The translations under genes were made by a program, and so were the position numbers. From Streptomyces roseirectus (GTDB lineage: Bacteria; Actinomycetota; Actinomycetes; Streptomycetales; Streptomycetaceae), in assembly GCF_014489635.1 (NCBI RefSeq), contig NZ_CP060828.1:4998001-5062000 (forward strand): DNA of 64,000 bases. The letters run 5' to 3'. Within the stretch, counting starts at the first letter, position 1, and every line of letters starts with the position of its first letter. Positions 1 through 8,999 of this stretch are shown in pieces. The notes under the pieces were generated by a model. The model did no database searches and had not been told where the DNA came from. It worked only from the letters and a program-made list of their open reading frames with translations.

Positions 1-381
1 CTCCACCGCGTACATCGTCCCCGGCGCGGCCTCCCGCAGCAGCCGGACGGCGTCCAGGGCGCCCTGCCTCGCGAGTTCCCGCACCTTCACGAACCGGTGC
101 GCGCCGGGGCCCCCGTGCAGGTCGACCACCGCCGCGCCGTTCCCGCAGATCGCCAGGCCGTGTCCGTGCACGTGCGCACTCACGGCGTCCATCCACCTCG
201 CCGGCCTGCCCGTCACGAAGAACACCTCGATCCCCGCGTCCTCGGCCGCCGCCAACGCGGCCACCGTCCTCGGGGACACCTTCCCGTCGTCCCCCAGCAG
301 GGTGCCGTCGAGGTCGGTGGCTATCAGGCGGGGCGCCGGGGGTGCGGACGCGGGCTCGGGGTGGCGGGGTGCGGAGGTCAC
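1..381 (-). CDS. HAD-superfamily (Cof-type) phosphatase, 3' end outside window
   Basis: Read leftward from a GTG at 381. The first 127 residues are present and the C-terminus lies beyond the window. After an Ala/Pro-rich leader comes the HAD motif I DLDGTLLGDDG, where the first Asp is the expected nucleophile, then a motif II-like VTGRPARW and a CGNGAA stretch typical of Cof-type sugar or nucleotide phosphatases. It is a paralogue of the protein at 9357-10196. This family dephosphorylates small cytosolic metabolites and its substrate cannot be deduced from sequence. The start is chosen because the HAD motif begins about 20 residues later and the reading frame fits codon bias. Confidence 0.8.
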   Translation of the reverse strand, partial: MTSAPRHPEPASAPPAPRLIATDLDGTLLGDDGKVSPRTVAALAAAEDAGIEVFFVTGRPARWMDAVSAHVHGHGLAICGNGAAVVDLHGGPGAHRFVKVRELARQGALDAVRLLREAAPGTMYAVE

Positions 382-446
382 GGGGGCATTCTCGCGTATG
401 GGGGTGCTCGGGTGGGTGGGAGAGCGCGCGGAGGAGACGGACGTCC

Positions 447-1349
447 TCAGCCCAGCTGTGCCGGAGCCTCCATCGCGATGCGTTCGAAGATCTTCTCGTC
501 GGCCGCGAAGTCCGTGTCCGGGATCGGCCAGTGGAGGACGAGTTCCGTGAAGCCGAGTTCCCGGTGGCGGCCGGCGAAGTCGACGAAGGCGTCGAGGGAG
601 TCGAGCGGGCGGGCCCGGTCGGGAGTGAAGCCGGTGAGCAGGATCCTGCGGAGGGAACCGGGGTCACGGCCCAGGGACGCGCAGGCGTCGGAGAGGCGGT
701 CCGTCTGGTCGCGCAGGGCGCGGACGGACTGCTCCGGGGTGCCGGACTCGTAGAGCTTGGGGTCGCCCGTGGTGACCCATGCCTGCCCGAAGCGCGCGGC
801 GAGACGGAGTCCGCGGGGGCCGGTCGCCGCGACGGCGAAGGGGAGGCGGGGGCGCTGGACGCAGCCGGGAATGTCGCGGGCCTCGTGTGCCGAGTAGTGA
901 TCGCCCTCGTAGGAGACGGAGTCCTCGGTGAGCAGCCGGTCCAGCAGGGTGACGAACTCGGCGAACCGGTCGGCACGCTCGCGCGGCGTCCACGGCTCCT
1001 GCCCCAACGCGGTCGCGTCGAACCCGCTGCCCCCCGCGCCGATGCCCAGCGTGATACGGCCCCCGGAGATGTCGTCCAACGAGATCAGCTCCTTGGCCAG
1101 CGTCACCGGATGCCGGAAGTTCGGCGAGGTGACCAGCGTCCCCAACCGAATCCGCTCAGTGACGGACGCGGCAGCGGTGAGCGTCGGCACGGCCCCGAAC
1201 CAGGGCCCGTCCCGGAAGCTGCGCCAGGACAGGTGGTCGTAGGTGTAGGCCGCGTGGAACCCGAGCTGTTCCGCCCGTGTCCAGTCCGAACGGCCCCCTT
1301 CGTGCCAGCGGCGGTGGGGGAGGATCACGGTGCTGAGGTGCAGGCTCAT
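447..1349 (-). CDS. LLM-class (luciferase-like) flavin/F420-dependent oxidoreductase
   Basis: A 300-residue protein starting MSLHLSTVILPHRRW; the open frame continues upstream but without codon bias or a motif, so the ATG at 1349 is preferred. It has the bacterial-luciferase TIM-barrel pattern: an early YTYDHLSWR segment, GTLVTSPNFRHPVTLAKE, then GRITLGIGAGGSGFD, the conserved glycine-rich strand of LLM enzymes, and a late AATGPRGLRLAARFGQAWVT. Members use FMN or F420 to oxidise or reduce varied small substrates in the cytosol. The substrate is unknown. It sits alone between an HAD gene and kptA, with a parS site just upstream of its start. Confidence 0.82.
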   Translation of the reverse strand: MSLHLSTVILPHRRWHEGGRSDWTRAEQLGFHAAYTYDHLSWRSFRDGPWFGAVPTLTAAASVTERIRLGTLVTSPNFRHPVTLAKELISLDDISGGRITLGIGAGGSGFDATALGQEPWTPRERADRFAEFVTLLDRLLTEDSVSYEGDHYSAHEARDIPGCVQRPRLPFAVAATGPRGLRLAARFGQAWVTTGDPKLYESGTPEQSVRALRDQTDRLSDACASLGRDPGSLRRILLTGFTPDRARPLDSLDAFVDFAGRHRELGFTELVLHWPIPDTDFAADEKIFERIAMEAPAQLG

Positions 1350-1374
1350 ACGTCGAGCGTATGCGGAGAGTCGT

Positions 1375-1388
1375 GTTTCACGTGAAAC
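1375..1388. promoter_or_regulatory. parS site (ParB-binding centromere site)
   Basis: The 14-bp palindrome GTTTCACGTGAAAC lies between the start of the LLM gene and the stop of kptA. This is the exact consensus bound by ParB in Streptomyces and most bacteria; streptomycetes carry a set of such sites around oriC that organise the origin region for segregation into spores. A second perfect copy is at 14369-14382. Confidence 0.9.
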
Positions 1389-1414
1389 AGTGACCGTCCG
1401 TTCGGGAGGGCCCC

Positions 1415-1963
1415 TCAGCGAGCCTCCCCGAACCGGATGTACCGCGCCGGTACCGCCTTCGTCAGCCACACCCCGTTCGCGCTGACGTGGAAGACGTGGC
1501 CGTCGCGGTGCATGGCGGCGGAGTCGACCGTGAGGATGACGGGGCGGCCGCGGCGGGCGCCGACGCGGGTGGCGGTGGCGAGGTCCGGGGAGAGGTGGAC
1601 GTCGTGGCGGTTCATGGCGCGCAGGCCCTCGGTGCGGATCGAGGGGAGGGCGCGGGGGTTGGTGCCGTGGTAGAGGCGCGGGGGCGGGGTGGCCGGGGGG
1701 AGGTCGAGGTCGACGTCGATGCTGTGGCCCTGGCTGGCCCGGATGCGGGTGCCGGCGATCTCGAAGCGCTTCTTGTCGTTGGTCGCGACGACGTGGTCCA
1801 GCTCGTCGCGGGTGATGCGGAAGCCGTGGGTCGCCGCGGCCGTGAGGAGGGCGTCGATCTCCGTCCAGCCGGCCTCGTCGAGGCGCAGGCCGATGCGGTC
1901 GGGCTGATGGCGGAGGTGTTTGGAGAGGTACTTCGACACCCTCACGGTGCGTTGGTCGGTCAT
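1415..1963 (-). CDS. kptA: RNA 2'-phosphotransferase (Tpt1/KptA family)
   Basis: A 182-residue protein starting MTDQRTVRVSKYLSKHLRHQPD. The KYLSKxLRHxP opening and the later LYHGTNPRALPSIRTEGLRAMNRHDVHLS are hallmark KptA/Tpt1 blocks; the Arg-His pair and the HGT motif bind NAD+ and RNA. The family removes a 2'-phosphate from RNA using NAD+. In eukaryotes this completes tRNA splicing; the bacterial role is unsettled because no such splicing is known there. The in-frame ORF extends upstream through the DnaA-box region, but the ATG at 1963 matches the family N-terminus. Confidence 0.9.
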   Translation of the reverse strand: MTDQRTVRVSKYLSKHLRHQPDRIGLRLDEAGWTEIDALLTAAATHGFRITRDELDHVVATNDKKRFEIAGTRIRASQGHSIDVDLDLPPATPPPRLYHGTNPRALPSIRTEGLRAMNRHDVHLSPDLATATRVGARRGRPVILTVDSAAMHRDGHVFHVSANGVWLTKAVPARYIRFGEAR

Positions 1964-1985
1964 CCCTCCAGTGTGCGGAGAGAGA

Positions 1986-2073
1986 TGTGGATCACGCACC
2001 CAATTTTCGCCACCAGGTTTGATCCACAACCAACGGTAGTTATCCACAGGCCGGTTGGGGATTCTGTGGATAA
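1986..2073. promoter_or_regulatory. Cluster of four DnaA-box-like 9-mers as two inverted pairs
   Basis: Upstream of kptA are TGTGGATCA (1986-1994), TGATCCACA (2020-2028), TTATCCACA (2040-2048) and TGTGGATAA (2065-2073). The last two lie inside a perfect 15-bp inverted repeat (2035-2049 and 2064-2078, 14-nt loop). TTATCCACA is the strong DnaA consensus; the outer pair differs by one base. Either DnaA binds here to control kptA or titrate DnaA, or the repeat forms a cruciform or terminator; sequence alone cannot decide. Confidence 0.6.
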
Positions 2074-2136
2074 CTACCGGGCGGAATGCGGCATTTGAGC
2101 AAGTCATGTTAACGGTACGTTACTTGGCCAACTCCC

Positions 2137-3891
2137 CTATATCCGCGGCTCGTACCGCGCCAGCGCCCGCAACACCCGTGGCGACAGCCGCGAAAGCAGC
2201 CGCGACCCCTTCGCCTCCGCCGTCACCGGCACCACCGCCTCGTCCCGGACCACCGCGCGCACGATCGCGTCCGCGACCTTCTCCGGCGGGTAGTTGCGCC
2301 GCCCGTACAGCCGCGCGGAACTCGCCCGCCGCCGCTCCTGCTCACCCGCGTCGACGCCGACGAACGTCGTGGTCGACGTGATGCCCGTGTTGACCAGCCC
2401 GGGACAGATCGCGCTCACCCCGATCCCCTTGCCCGCCAACTCCGCGCGCAGGGACTCGCTCAGCATGAGGACGGCCGCCTTCGAGGCGCCGTACGCGGGC
2501 AGCAGACGCGACGGCTGGTACGCGGCGGCCGACGCGACGTTCACGATGTGGCCACCCTCACCGCGCTCGACCATGTGCCGCCCGAACAGCCGGCAACCAT
2601 GAATGACGCCCCACAGGTTGACGTCCAGGACGCGCCGCCAGTCCTCGGTGCTCGTGTCGAAGAACGAGCCGGAAAGACCGACGCCGGCGTTGTTGACCAG
2701 CACGTCGACCACACCGTACGACTGCCGTACCTTCGCGGCGAGTTCGTCCATCGCCGCCTCGTCCGAGACGTCCACCGCCTCCGCCCACGCCTCCCGCGCG
2801 CCCACGAGCCGCGCCAGCTCGGCCGTCCGCGTGGCGCTCTCGGCGTCCCGGTCGACGGCGATCACACGCGCGCCCGCCTCCGCGAAGGCGAACGCGGTGG
2901 CCCGGCCGATGCCGCTGCCCGCGCCCGTCACCAGCACGAGCTGACCCGCGAACCGCTCCGCGTGGACGCCGGACGCGGCGACCGTCCGCGTCTGCCCGGC
3001 CTCGATCGAGGTGACGAACTCGGTGATCCAGGACGCCACTTGGTCGGGCCGGGTGCGCGGGATCCAATGCTTGGCCGGCAGCGTGCGCCGGGTCAGGCGC
3101 GGCGCCCACGTCTCCAACTCGTCGTACAGCGCGGGCGAGAGGAAGGCGTCGTCGAGCGCGGTGATGAGCTGCACGGGCGCGTGCGCGTACGCGTCGGCGC
3201 GCGGACGCCGCAGCCGGGCACGGACGTTGTCGCGGTACAGCCAGGCGCCGTGCGCGGCGTCCGAGGGGAGGGACGCGGTCGGGTACGCCGGGTCGGTCAG
3301 CTTCTCGACGCGGCGCAGCATCGCCGGCCAGCGCTTGCCGAGCGGGCCGCGCCAGGCCAGTTCGGGCAGGGCCGGGGTGTGCAGCGCGTACACGTACCAC
3401 GACTTGGCGCCCTGGCCGAGGAGTTGGCCCACCTGGCGCGGCGTCGGCCTGCGCAGCCGGCGGTTGATCCAGTGGCCGAAGTGGTCGAGGGACGGCCCGG
3501 ACATCGACGTGAACGAGGCGATCCGGCCCTCCGTGCGCGCGACCGTCACGAACTCCCAGGACTGCACGGACCCCCAGTCGTGCCCCACGAGGTGCACCGG
3601 CCGCCCCGGGCTCACCGCGTCGATCACCGCGAGGAAGTCGTCCGTCAGCTTCTCCAGCGTGAACCCGCCCCGCAGCGGCTTCGGCGCGGACGAGCTCCCG
3701 TGCCCGCGCACGTCGTACAGCACTACATGAAACCGCTGTGCCAGCCGCGCCGCGACCGCCGACCACACCTCCTTCGTGTCCGGATAGCCGTGCACGAGGA
3801 CGACGACGGGGCGCCCCAGCTCGCCCAGTTCCGCCACGCACAGCTCGATCCCGCCGGTACTGATCCGGCGTTCGCGCGCCCCGTCGAGCAT
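2137..3891 (-). CDS. Alpha/beta-hydrolase fused to short-chain dehydrogenase/reductase
   Basis: A 584-residue two-domain cytosolic protein. Residues about 1-290 are an epoxide-hydrolase/dehalogenase-like alpha/beta hydrolase: VLVHGYPDTKEVW is the oxyanion strand and VGHDWGS puts Asp at the nucleophile elbow. Residues about 310-584 are a classical SDR: TGAGSGIG cofactor loop, NNAG, catalytic Ser, and YGASK (Tyr-x-x-x-Lys). Such fusions are common in actinomycetes and are thought to act in lipid or xenobiotic oxidation; the substrate is unknown. The ATG at 3891 is 2 nt after the upstream stop; an in-frame GTG at 3897 overlapping that stop as GTGA is an alternative. Either implies translational coupling with the M24 gene. 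Confidence 0.88.
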   Translation of the reverse strand: MLDGARERRISTGGIELCVAELGELGRPVVVLVHGYPDTKEVWSAVAARLAQRFHVVLYDVRGHGSSSAPKPLRGGFTLEKLTDDFLAVIDAVSPGRPVHLVGHDWGSVQSWEFVTVARTEGRIASFTSMSGPSLDHFGHWINRRLRRPTPRQVGQLLGQGAKSWYVYALHTPALPELAWRGPLGKRWPAMLRRVEKLTDPAYPTASLPSDAAHGAWLYRDNVRARLRRPRADAYAHAPVQLITALDDAFLSPALYDELETWAPRLTRRTLPAKHWIPRTRPDQVASWITEFVTSIEAGQTRTVAASGVHAERFAGQLVLVTGAGSGIGRATAFAFAEAGARVIAVDRDAESATRTAELARLVGAREAWAEAVDVSDEAAMDELAAKVRQSYGVVDVLVNNAGVGLSGSFFDTSTEDWRRVLDVNLWGVIHGCRLFGRHMVERGEGGHIVNVASAAAYQPSRLLPAYGASKAAVLMLSESLRAELAGKGIGVSAICPGLVNTGITSTTTFVGVDAGEQERRRASSARLYGRRNYPPEKVADAIVRAVVRDEAVVPVTAEAKGSRLLSRLSPRVLRALARYEPRI

Positions 3892-3893
3892 CG

Positions 3894-4736
3894 TCACTTC
3901 CCCTCCGCCCAGCGCCGCGTGTGCGGCAGGTCGTCGTCCAGCCAAAAGGCGCTCTCCGCCTGGTCCCTGGAGTCCGTGACCACCAGGATCTCCTCGAACT
4001 TCGCGCCGGTGCCCCGGAATCCGAGATGCGGTTCGACCGCCCACAGGCCCGGCTGCGGCGGGTGGTCGGAGAAACGGTACGGCGACCACAGCGGGGACCA
4101 GCCGTCGCGGTGACCGTGCAGGGCGTCCGAGACGAGGCCCTTGAGGGACTGGACGCCGAAGCCGAACAGGTGCGGGGAGAACCGCCGTTGGACGACCCGG
4201 TCCACCTTGTGGGCGATCACTCCGAAGGGGTACGCGCGATGCCGGTTGGCGTAACCCTGGCGGGCCATGAGGCGGTCGACGTCCTGGTAGATCTCCCGCA
4301 GCGACCTGCGCTCGCGGACCTCCCTGAGGATCAGCTCCCGGTGCGCCTCCAGGTCGTCCATCAGGCGCTCCTGGACGGGGTTCTCGCCGAGCGACCCCGA
4401 GTAGCCGATGTCGGCGGTGTACCCCTCGTGCACCGGGGCGAGGTCCAGGATGAACGGCATCCCGGGCTCCAGACGGCGGTTCGTCGGGAAGAACTGGAGG
4501 GGGATACGAAAGTCCGTGAACGCGGTGCGGTCGCCGAACCAGGCGAAGGGGAGGTGGAACCAGTCGCGGACGCCGCGCCCGCGCAGGTACTCCCGCTGCA
4601 TCCGGGCCGCCTCACGCTCGGTCACGCCGGGGGTCAGCCGGGCGGCCACGTCCTCGGCGCACTCGTAGGCGAGCCGCTGCACCTGGCGGAATCCCCGCAG
4701 ACCGGCGGGGGAACCGAGGGTCACTGCCGTTGTCAT
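3894..4736 (-). CDS. M24-family metallopeptidase-like protein (pita-bread fold)
   Basis: A 280-residue protein starting MTTAVTLGSPAG. The helix TPGVTEREAARMQREYLRGRGVRDWFHLPF and FILDLAPVHEGYTADIGYSG, with two spaced Asp residues, and the late EPHLGF match the metal-ligand pattern of methionine aminopeptidase/Xaa-Pro peptidase folds (D, D, H, E, E), although not every ligand is obvious. It may cleave a small N-terminal substrate or be a creatinase-like hydrolase. It is coupled to the downstream hydrolase-SDR gene, so both probably act in one pathway. The start at 4736 follows the family N-terminus; the longer ORF has no codon bias. Confidence 0.75.
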   Translation of the reverse strand: MTTAVTLGSPAGLRGFRQVQRLAYECAEDVAARLTPGVTEREAARMQREYLRGRGVRDWFHLPFAWFGDRTAFTDFRIPLQFFPTNRRLEPGMPFILDLAPVHEGYTADIGYSGSLGENPVQERLMDDLEAHRELILREVRERRSLREIYQDVDRLMARQGYANRHRAYPFGVIAHKVDRVVQRRFSPHLFGFGVQSLKGLVSDALHGHRDGWSPLWSPYRFSDHPPQPGLWAVEPHLGFRGTGAKFEEILVVTDSRDQAESAFWLDDDLPHTRRWAEGK

Positions 4737-4956
4737 GCCACCTCGCCGTGCGGTTGCGATACGCGTCCGTAACTTGACCCCGCCGAATCTGGCACTTGTT
4801 AGAGAAACCGTCAATAGGGGGTGGCGCACGGGTTCCGGCCCGGCCCGTACCTCTCAGGTAGGGCATCCCTTAGGTATCCCCTACATCTGAAGGTGGGTGC
4901 GAAGACGGCTCTCCGGGGTGACGACCGCCTACCCGCCCCCTCACTACCTTCGAACC

Positions 4957-5940
4957 GTGACTGTGATCGCGACCGAAAGCCTGAGCAAGCGGTTCCCGAG
5001 GGTGACCGCTCTCGACCGGCTGTCCGTGGACATCGGACCCGGTGTGACGGGACTGGTCGGTGCCAACGGCGCCGGCAAGTCCACCCTGATCAAGATCCTC
5101 CTGGGTCTGTCCCCCGCGAGCGAGGGCCGCGCCGAAGTACTCGGCCTCGACGTCGCGACCAAGGGCGCCGCCATCCGCGAGCGCGTCGGCTACATGCCGG
5201 AACACGACTGCCTCCCGCCGGACGTCTCGGCGACCGAGTTCGTCGTCCACATGGCGCGCATGTCCGGCCTCCCGCCCACCGCCGCCCGCGAACGCACCGC
5301 GGACACCCTGCGGCACGTCAGGCTGTACGAGGAGCGCTACCGCCCCATCGGCGGCTACTCCACCGGCATGAAGCAGCGCGTCAAGCTCGCCCAGGCCCTC
5401 GTCCACGACCCCCGCCTGGTCTTCCTCGACGAGCCGACCAACGGCCTCGACCCCGTCGGGCGGGACGAGATGCTGGGCCTGATCCGCCGCATCCACACCG
5501 ACTTCGGCATCTCGGTCCTGGTCACCTCCCACCTCCTGGGCGAACTGGAACGCACCTGCGACCACGTCGTCGTCATCGACGGCGGCAAACTCCTGCGCTC
5601 CAGCTCCACCACCGACTTCACCCAGACCACCACGACCCTCGCGGTCGAGGTCACCGACACCGACGACCACCCGGACGGCACCAAGGCCCTGCGCGAAGCC
5701 CTCCTCGCGCGCGGAGCCGACGTCCAGGACGGCGGCGCGGGCCTCCCCGGCGCCGGCCACCTCCTGCTGCTGACCGCGCGGAGCGAGGAGACCTACGACC
5801 TCGTCCGGGACACCGTCGCCGGCCTCGGCCTCGGCCTGGTCCGCATGGAACAGCGCAGACACCACATCTCCGAGGTCTTCACCACCGCCGACGAACAGGG
5901 CGACCAGCAGCGCAAGGAGGCCGTCGGCCATGGCGGTTGA
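4957..5940 (+). CDS. ABC exporter ATPase subunit 1
   Basis: A 327-residue nucleotide-binding subunit starting at a GTG (VTVIATESLSKRF). It has Walker A GANGAGKST, a Q-loop region, signature YSTGMKQRVKLAQ, Walker B LVFLDEPTNGLDP and the H-loop SHLLGELE, i.e. the CcmA/NatA type used by small multidrug or lipid-type exporters. It overlaps the next gene by 11 nt and heads a four-gene unit, ATPase-permease-ATPase-permease. The substrate is unknown. Confidence 0.92.
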   Translation: MTVIATESLSKRFPRVTALDRLSVDIGPGVTGLVGANGAGKSTLIKILLGLSPASEGRAEVLGLDVATKGAAIRERVGYMPEHDCLPPDVSATEFVVHMARMSGLPPTAARERTADTLRHVRLYEERYRPIGGYSTGMKQRVKLAQALVHDPRLVFLDEPTNGLDPVGRDEMLGLIRRIHTDFGISVLVTSHLLGELERTCDHVVVIDGGKLLRSSSTTDFTQTTTTLAVEVTDTDDHPDGTKALREALLARGADVQDGGAGLPGAGHLLLLTARSEETYDLVRDTVAGLGLGLVRMEQRRHHISEVFTTADEQGDQQRKEAVGHGG

Positions 5941-6826
5941 CCAGACAGCGGGCGACACCTCCCGCATCCACGACATCGGCTACCGCGGCTACGACGGCCC
6001 CCGCCTCGGTCGCGCCTACGCCCGCCGCTCGCTGTACGCGCAGTCCCTGCGCGGCGCCTACGGCCTCGGACGCTCCGTGAAGTCCAAGGTCCTGCCGATG
6101 CTCCTGTTCGCCGTGATGCTCGTACCGGCCGCCATCATGGTCGCCGTCGCGGTCGCCACGAAGGCCAAGGAACTCCCCCTCGACTACACGCGCTACGCGA
6201 TCGTCATGCAGGCCGTCATCAGCCTGTACGTCGCCTCCCAGGCGCCCCAGTCGGTCTCCCGCGACCTTCGCTTCAAGACCGTCCCGCTGTACTTCTCGCG
6301 GCCCATCGAGACCGTCGACTACGTCCTCGCGAAGTTCGCCGCGCTGGCCTCCGCGCTGTTCGCGCTGACCGCCGCCCCGCTGCTCGTCCTCTACGTGGGC
6401 GCGCTGCTCGCCAAGCTCGACTTCGCCGACCAGACCAAGGGATTCGCCCAGGGAGTCGTCTCCGTGGCCCTCCTCTCCCTCCTCTTCGCCGGCCTCGGCC
6501 TCGTCATCGCCGCGATCACCCCCCGGCGCGGCTTCGGCATCGCCGCCGTCATCGCCGTCCTGACCATCACCTACGGCGCCGTCTCCACCCTCCAGGCCAT
6601 CGCGCACGAGCAGTCCAGCGGCGGCTCCGTCCCCTGGATCGGCCTGTTCTCGCCGATCACCCTGATCGACGGGATCCAGACCGCGTTCCTCGGCGCGAGC
6701 TCCGCCTTCCCCGGCGGGCAGGGCCCGTCCGGCGCCGAAGGGGCGGTCTACGTCCTCGTCACCCTCGGCCTGATCGCCGCCAGCTACGGCCTGCTGATCC
6801 GCCGCTACCGGAAGGTGGGCCTGTGA
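5930..6826 (+). CDS. ABC exporter permease subunit 1
   Basis: A 298-residue integral membrane protein. After a soluble N-terminus (DIGYRGYDGPRLGR) there are about six hydrophobic segments, for example KVLPMLLFAVMLVPAAIM and ALFALTAAPLLVLYVGALL. The ABC-2 type layout and close coupling (11-nt overlap with the ATPase before it, 4-nt GTGA overlap with the ATPase after it) make it the membrane partner of the 4957 ATPase. Confidence 0.88.
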   Translation: MAVDQTAGDTSRIHDIGYRGYDGPRLGRAYARRSLYAQSLRGAYGLGRSVKSKVLPMLLFAVMLVPAAIMVAVAVATKAKELPLDYTRYAIVMQAVISLYVASQAPQSVSRDLRFKTVPLYFSRPIETVDYVLAKFAALASALFALTAAPLLVLYVGALLAKLDFADQTKGFAQGVVSVALLSLLFAGLGLVIAAITPRRGFGIAAVIAVLTITYGAVSTLQAIAHEQSSGGSVPWIGLFSPITLIDGIQTAFLGASSAFPGGQGPSGAEGAVYVLVTLGLIAASYGLLIRRYRKVGL

Positions 6827-7734
6827 CCACGCTCTCCCTCGACCACGTCTCCCGCTGGTTCGGCAACGTGGTCGCCGTCAACGACATCACCATGGACATC
6901 GGCCCCGGCGTCACCGGCCTCCTCGGCCCCAACGGCGCCGGCAAGTCCACCCTCATCAACATGATGGGCGGCTTCCTCGCCCCCTCCACGGGCACGGTCA
7001 CCCTCGACGGCGTCCCCGTCTGGCGCAACGAGGAGATCTACCGGCACATCGGCATCGTCCCCGAGCGCGAGGCGATGTACGACTTCCTCACCGGCCGCGA
7101 GTTCGTCGTCGCCAACGCCGAACTGCACGGCCTCGGCGCGAAGGAGGCCCAGCGGGCGCTGGCCACCGTCGAGATGGAGTACGCCCAGGACCGCCGGATC
7201 CAGACCTACTCCAAGGGCATGCGCCAGCGCGTGAAGATGGCCAGCGCCCTGGTCCACGACCCCTCGCTGCTCCTGCTCGACGAACCCTTCAACGGCATGG
7301 ACCCCCGCCAGCGCATGCAGCTCATGGACCTGCTGCGCCGCATGGGCGACGAGGGCCGCACCGTCCTGTTCTCCTCCCACATCCTGGAGGAGGTCGAACA
7401 GCTCGCCCGCCACATCGAGGTCATCGTCGCGGGCCGGCACGCCGCGAGCGGCGACTTCCGCCGCATCCGCCGCCTCATGACCGACCGCCCCCACCGCTAC
7501 CTGGTCCGCTCCAGCGACGACCGCGCGCTCGCCGCGGCGCTGATCGCCGACCCGTCGACCGCCGGCATCGAGGTCGACCAGGCGGAGGGCGCGCTGCTGA
7601 TCCAGGCCGTCGACTTCGGCCGCTTCACCGCCCTGCTGCCGCGGGTGGCCCGGGACCACGGCATCCGGCTGCTCGCCGTCTCGCCGTCCGACGAGTCCCT
7701 TGAATCCGTGTTCTCTTACCTGGTCGCGGCGTAG
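6823..7734 (+). CDS. ABC exporter ATPase subunit 2
   Basis: A 303-residue ATPase starting at a GTG that overlaps the preceding stop (GTGA). Walker A is GPNGAGKST, signature YSKGMRQRVKMA, Walker B LLLLDEPFNGMDP, H-loop SHILEEVE. The C-terminal roughly 90 residues form a DUF-like regulatory tail ending SDESLESVFSYLVAA. It pairs with the permease at 7744. Two different ATPase/permease pairs in one operon suggest a heteromeric transporter or two related ones. Confidence 0.92.
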   Translation: MTTLSLDHVSRWFGNVVAVNDITMDIGPGVTGLLGPNGAGKSTLINMMGGFLAPSTGTVTLDGVPVWRNEEIYRHIGIVPEREAMYDFLTGREFVVANAELHGLGAKEAQRALATVEMEYAQDRRIQTYSKGMRQRVKMASALVHDPSLLLLDEPFNGMDPRQRMQLMDLLRRMGDEGRTVLFSSHILEEVEQLARHIEVIVAGRHAASGDFRRIRRLMTDRPHRYLVRSSDDRALAAALIADPSTAGIEVDQAEGALLIQAVDFGRFTALLPRVARDHGIRLLAVSPSDESLESVFSYLVAA

Positions 7735-7743
7735 GAGGCCAAG

Positions 7744-8463
7744 ATGTACGACCCCACTGTCGCCCGGCTCACCTACCGGGCCCTGCTCGGCCGCCGCCGG
7801 GCCCTCATCCTCGGCGCGCTGCCGATGCTGCTCATCGTCATCGCCGTGATCGTCCGCGCCCTCGCCGGGGCGGACGACCAGACCGCGGTCGACCTGCTCG
7901 GCGGGCTCGCGCTCGCCACGATGGTGCCGATCATCGGTGTCATCGCCGGGACCGGCGCGATCGGGCCCGAGATCGACGACGGGTCCGTGGTGTACCTGCT
8001 GTCCAAGCCGGTCAAGCGGCCGGTGATCATCTCGACGAAGCTCATCGTCGCCATCGCCGTGACCATGGTGTTCTCGGCGCTGCCCACGCTGATCGCCGGG
8101 TTCGTCCTCAACGGCAACGGTCAGCAGATCGCCGTCGCCTACACCGTCGCCGCGCTCGTCGCGTCCATCGCCTACGCGGCCGTCTTCCTGCTGCTCGGCA
8201 CGGTCTCGCGGCACGCCGTGGTCTTCGGGCTCGTCTACGCGCTGGTCTGGGAGGCGCTGTTCGGGTCCCTCGTGCCGGGGGCGCGCACGCTCAGCATCCA
8301 GCAGTGGTCGCTCGCCGTCGCGCACGAGGTGACCGGTGGCGACCTCGTCGTCTCCGACGTCGGGCTGCCCACGGCGACCGTCCTCCTGGTCGTCGTCACC
8401 GCCCTCGCGACCTGGTACGCGGGGCAGAAGCTGCGCTCCCTCACGCTCGCCGGGGAGGAGTGA
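7744..8463 (+). CDS. ABC exporter permease subunit 2
   Basis: A 239-residue ABC-2-like membrane protein with about six transmembrane segments (ALILGALPMLLIVIAVIV near residue 20, then MVPIIGVIAGTGAIG, VASIAYAAVFLLLG and a C-terminal VLLVVVTALATWYAG). An aggag box lies just upstream of the ATG. Last strongly linked gene of the transporter operon; a small gene follows 105 nt later. Confidence 0.88.
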   Translation: MYDPTVARLTYRALLGRRRALILGALPMLLIVIAVIVRALAGADDQTAVDLLGGLALATMVPIIGVIAGTGAIGPEIDDGSVVYLLSKPVKRPVIISTKLIVAIAVTMVFSALPTLIAGFVLNGNGQQIAVAYTVAALVASIAYAAVFLLLGTVSRHAVVFGLVYALVWEALFGSLVPGARTLSIQQWSLAVAHEVTGGDLVVSDVGLPTATVLLVVVTALATWYAGQKLRSLTLAGEE

Positions 8464-8568
8464 GCCGGGGAGAACAAGCGGAGCCTGTGAGGTGCCGGTC
8501 GGCCTTGACGGAGGTTTCACCTCCGTCCGGGCACACTGGCGCAAAGGGGATGCGACCAGGAGGGCCGG

Positions 8569-8814
8569 ATGGCTGAGGAACGTACATCGGGGGCCGGGCG
8601 GGAAGGGGCCGGGCGGGACGAGGCGTGGGACGGGCTGGTGCTCGACGAGGACTTCATACGGTCCGCCGAGGCGAGCGAGCCGTCCGCCCGTGCGCGCATG
8701 CTCTCCGCCCGCTGGAGCCGGGAGGCGCCCGAGCCCCAGCCCTGGCGCTCGGACGAGCCCCCCGCCGGCTGGTTCTTCAGCAAGGCCCGCCGCAAGAGGT
8801 GGCGGCGGAAGTAG
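8569..8814 (+). CDS. Small conserved Streptomyces protein, function unknown
   Basis: An 81-residue, strongly charged protein with an Asp/Glu-rich N-terminus and an Arg/Lys-rich end (ARRKRWRRK). A good aggag box precedes the ATG. No membrane segment, Cys motif or enzyme signature is visible. I recall small proteins of this type being annotated next to this transporter in other streptomycetes, so it may be a transporter-associated factor, but that is only context. Confidence 0.65.
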   Translation: MAEERTSGAGREGAGRDEAWDGLVLDEDFIRSAEASEPSARARMLSARWSREAPEPQPWRSDEPPAGWFFSKARRKRWRRK

Positions 8815-8936
8815 GGGGCGCGCTGTACGGGGCGCCGTTAATTCGTTGGCGATCAACTCCCCCGGCGGGCACAGTAGTTGTATCCGCATCGCCGGGGGTG
8901 TGCCCGGCGTCGTCTACTGGGAGAGGAGCGGGGCGA

Positions 8937-8999
8937 TGTCCATGCACGGCAGTACGTCCCGCTCCCGTCAGGGCAGCCCGCCGCGGGCTCCGGAGTAGT
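8937..8999 (+). CDS. Possible 20-codon ORF upstream of the tRNA-like RNA
   Basis: ATG at 8937 is preceded by gaggagcggggcg, a usable ribosome-binding site, and opens a 20-codon frame rich in Ser, Arg and Pro ending in TAG. It could be a leader peptide for the transcript containing the tRNA-like element at 9088, or chance. No family is recognised. Confidence 0.2.
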
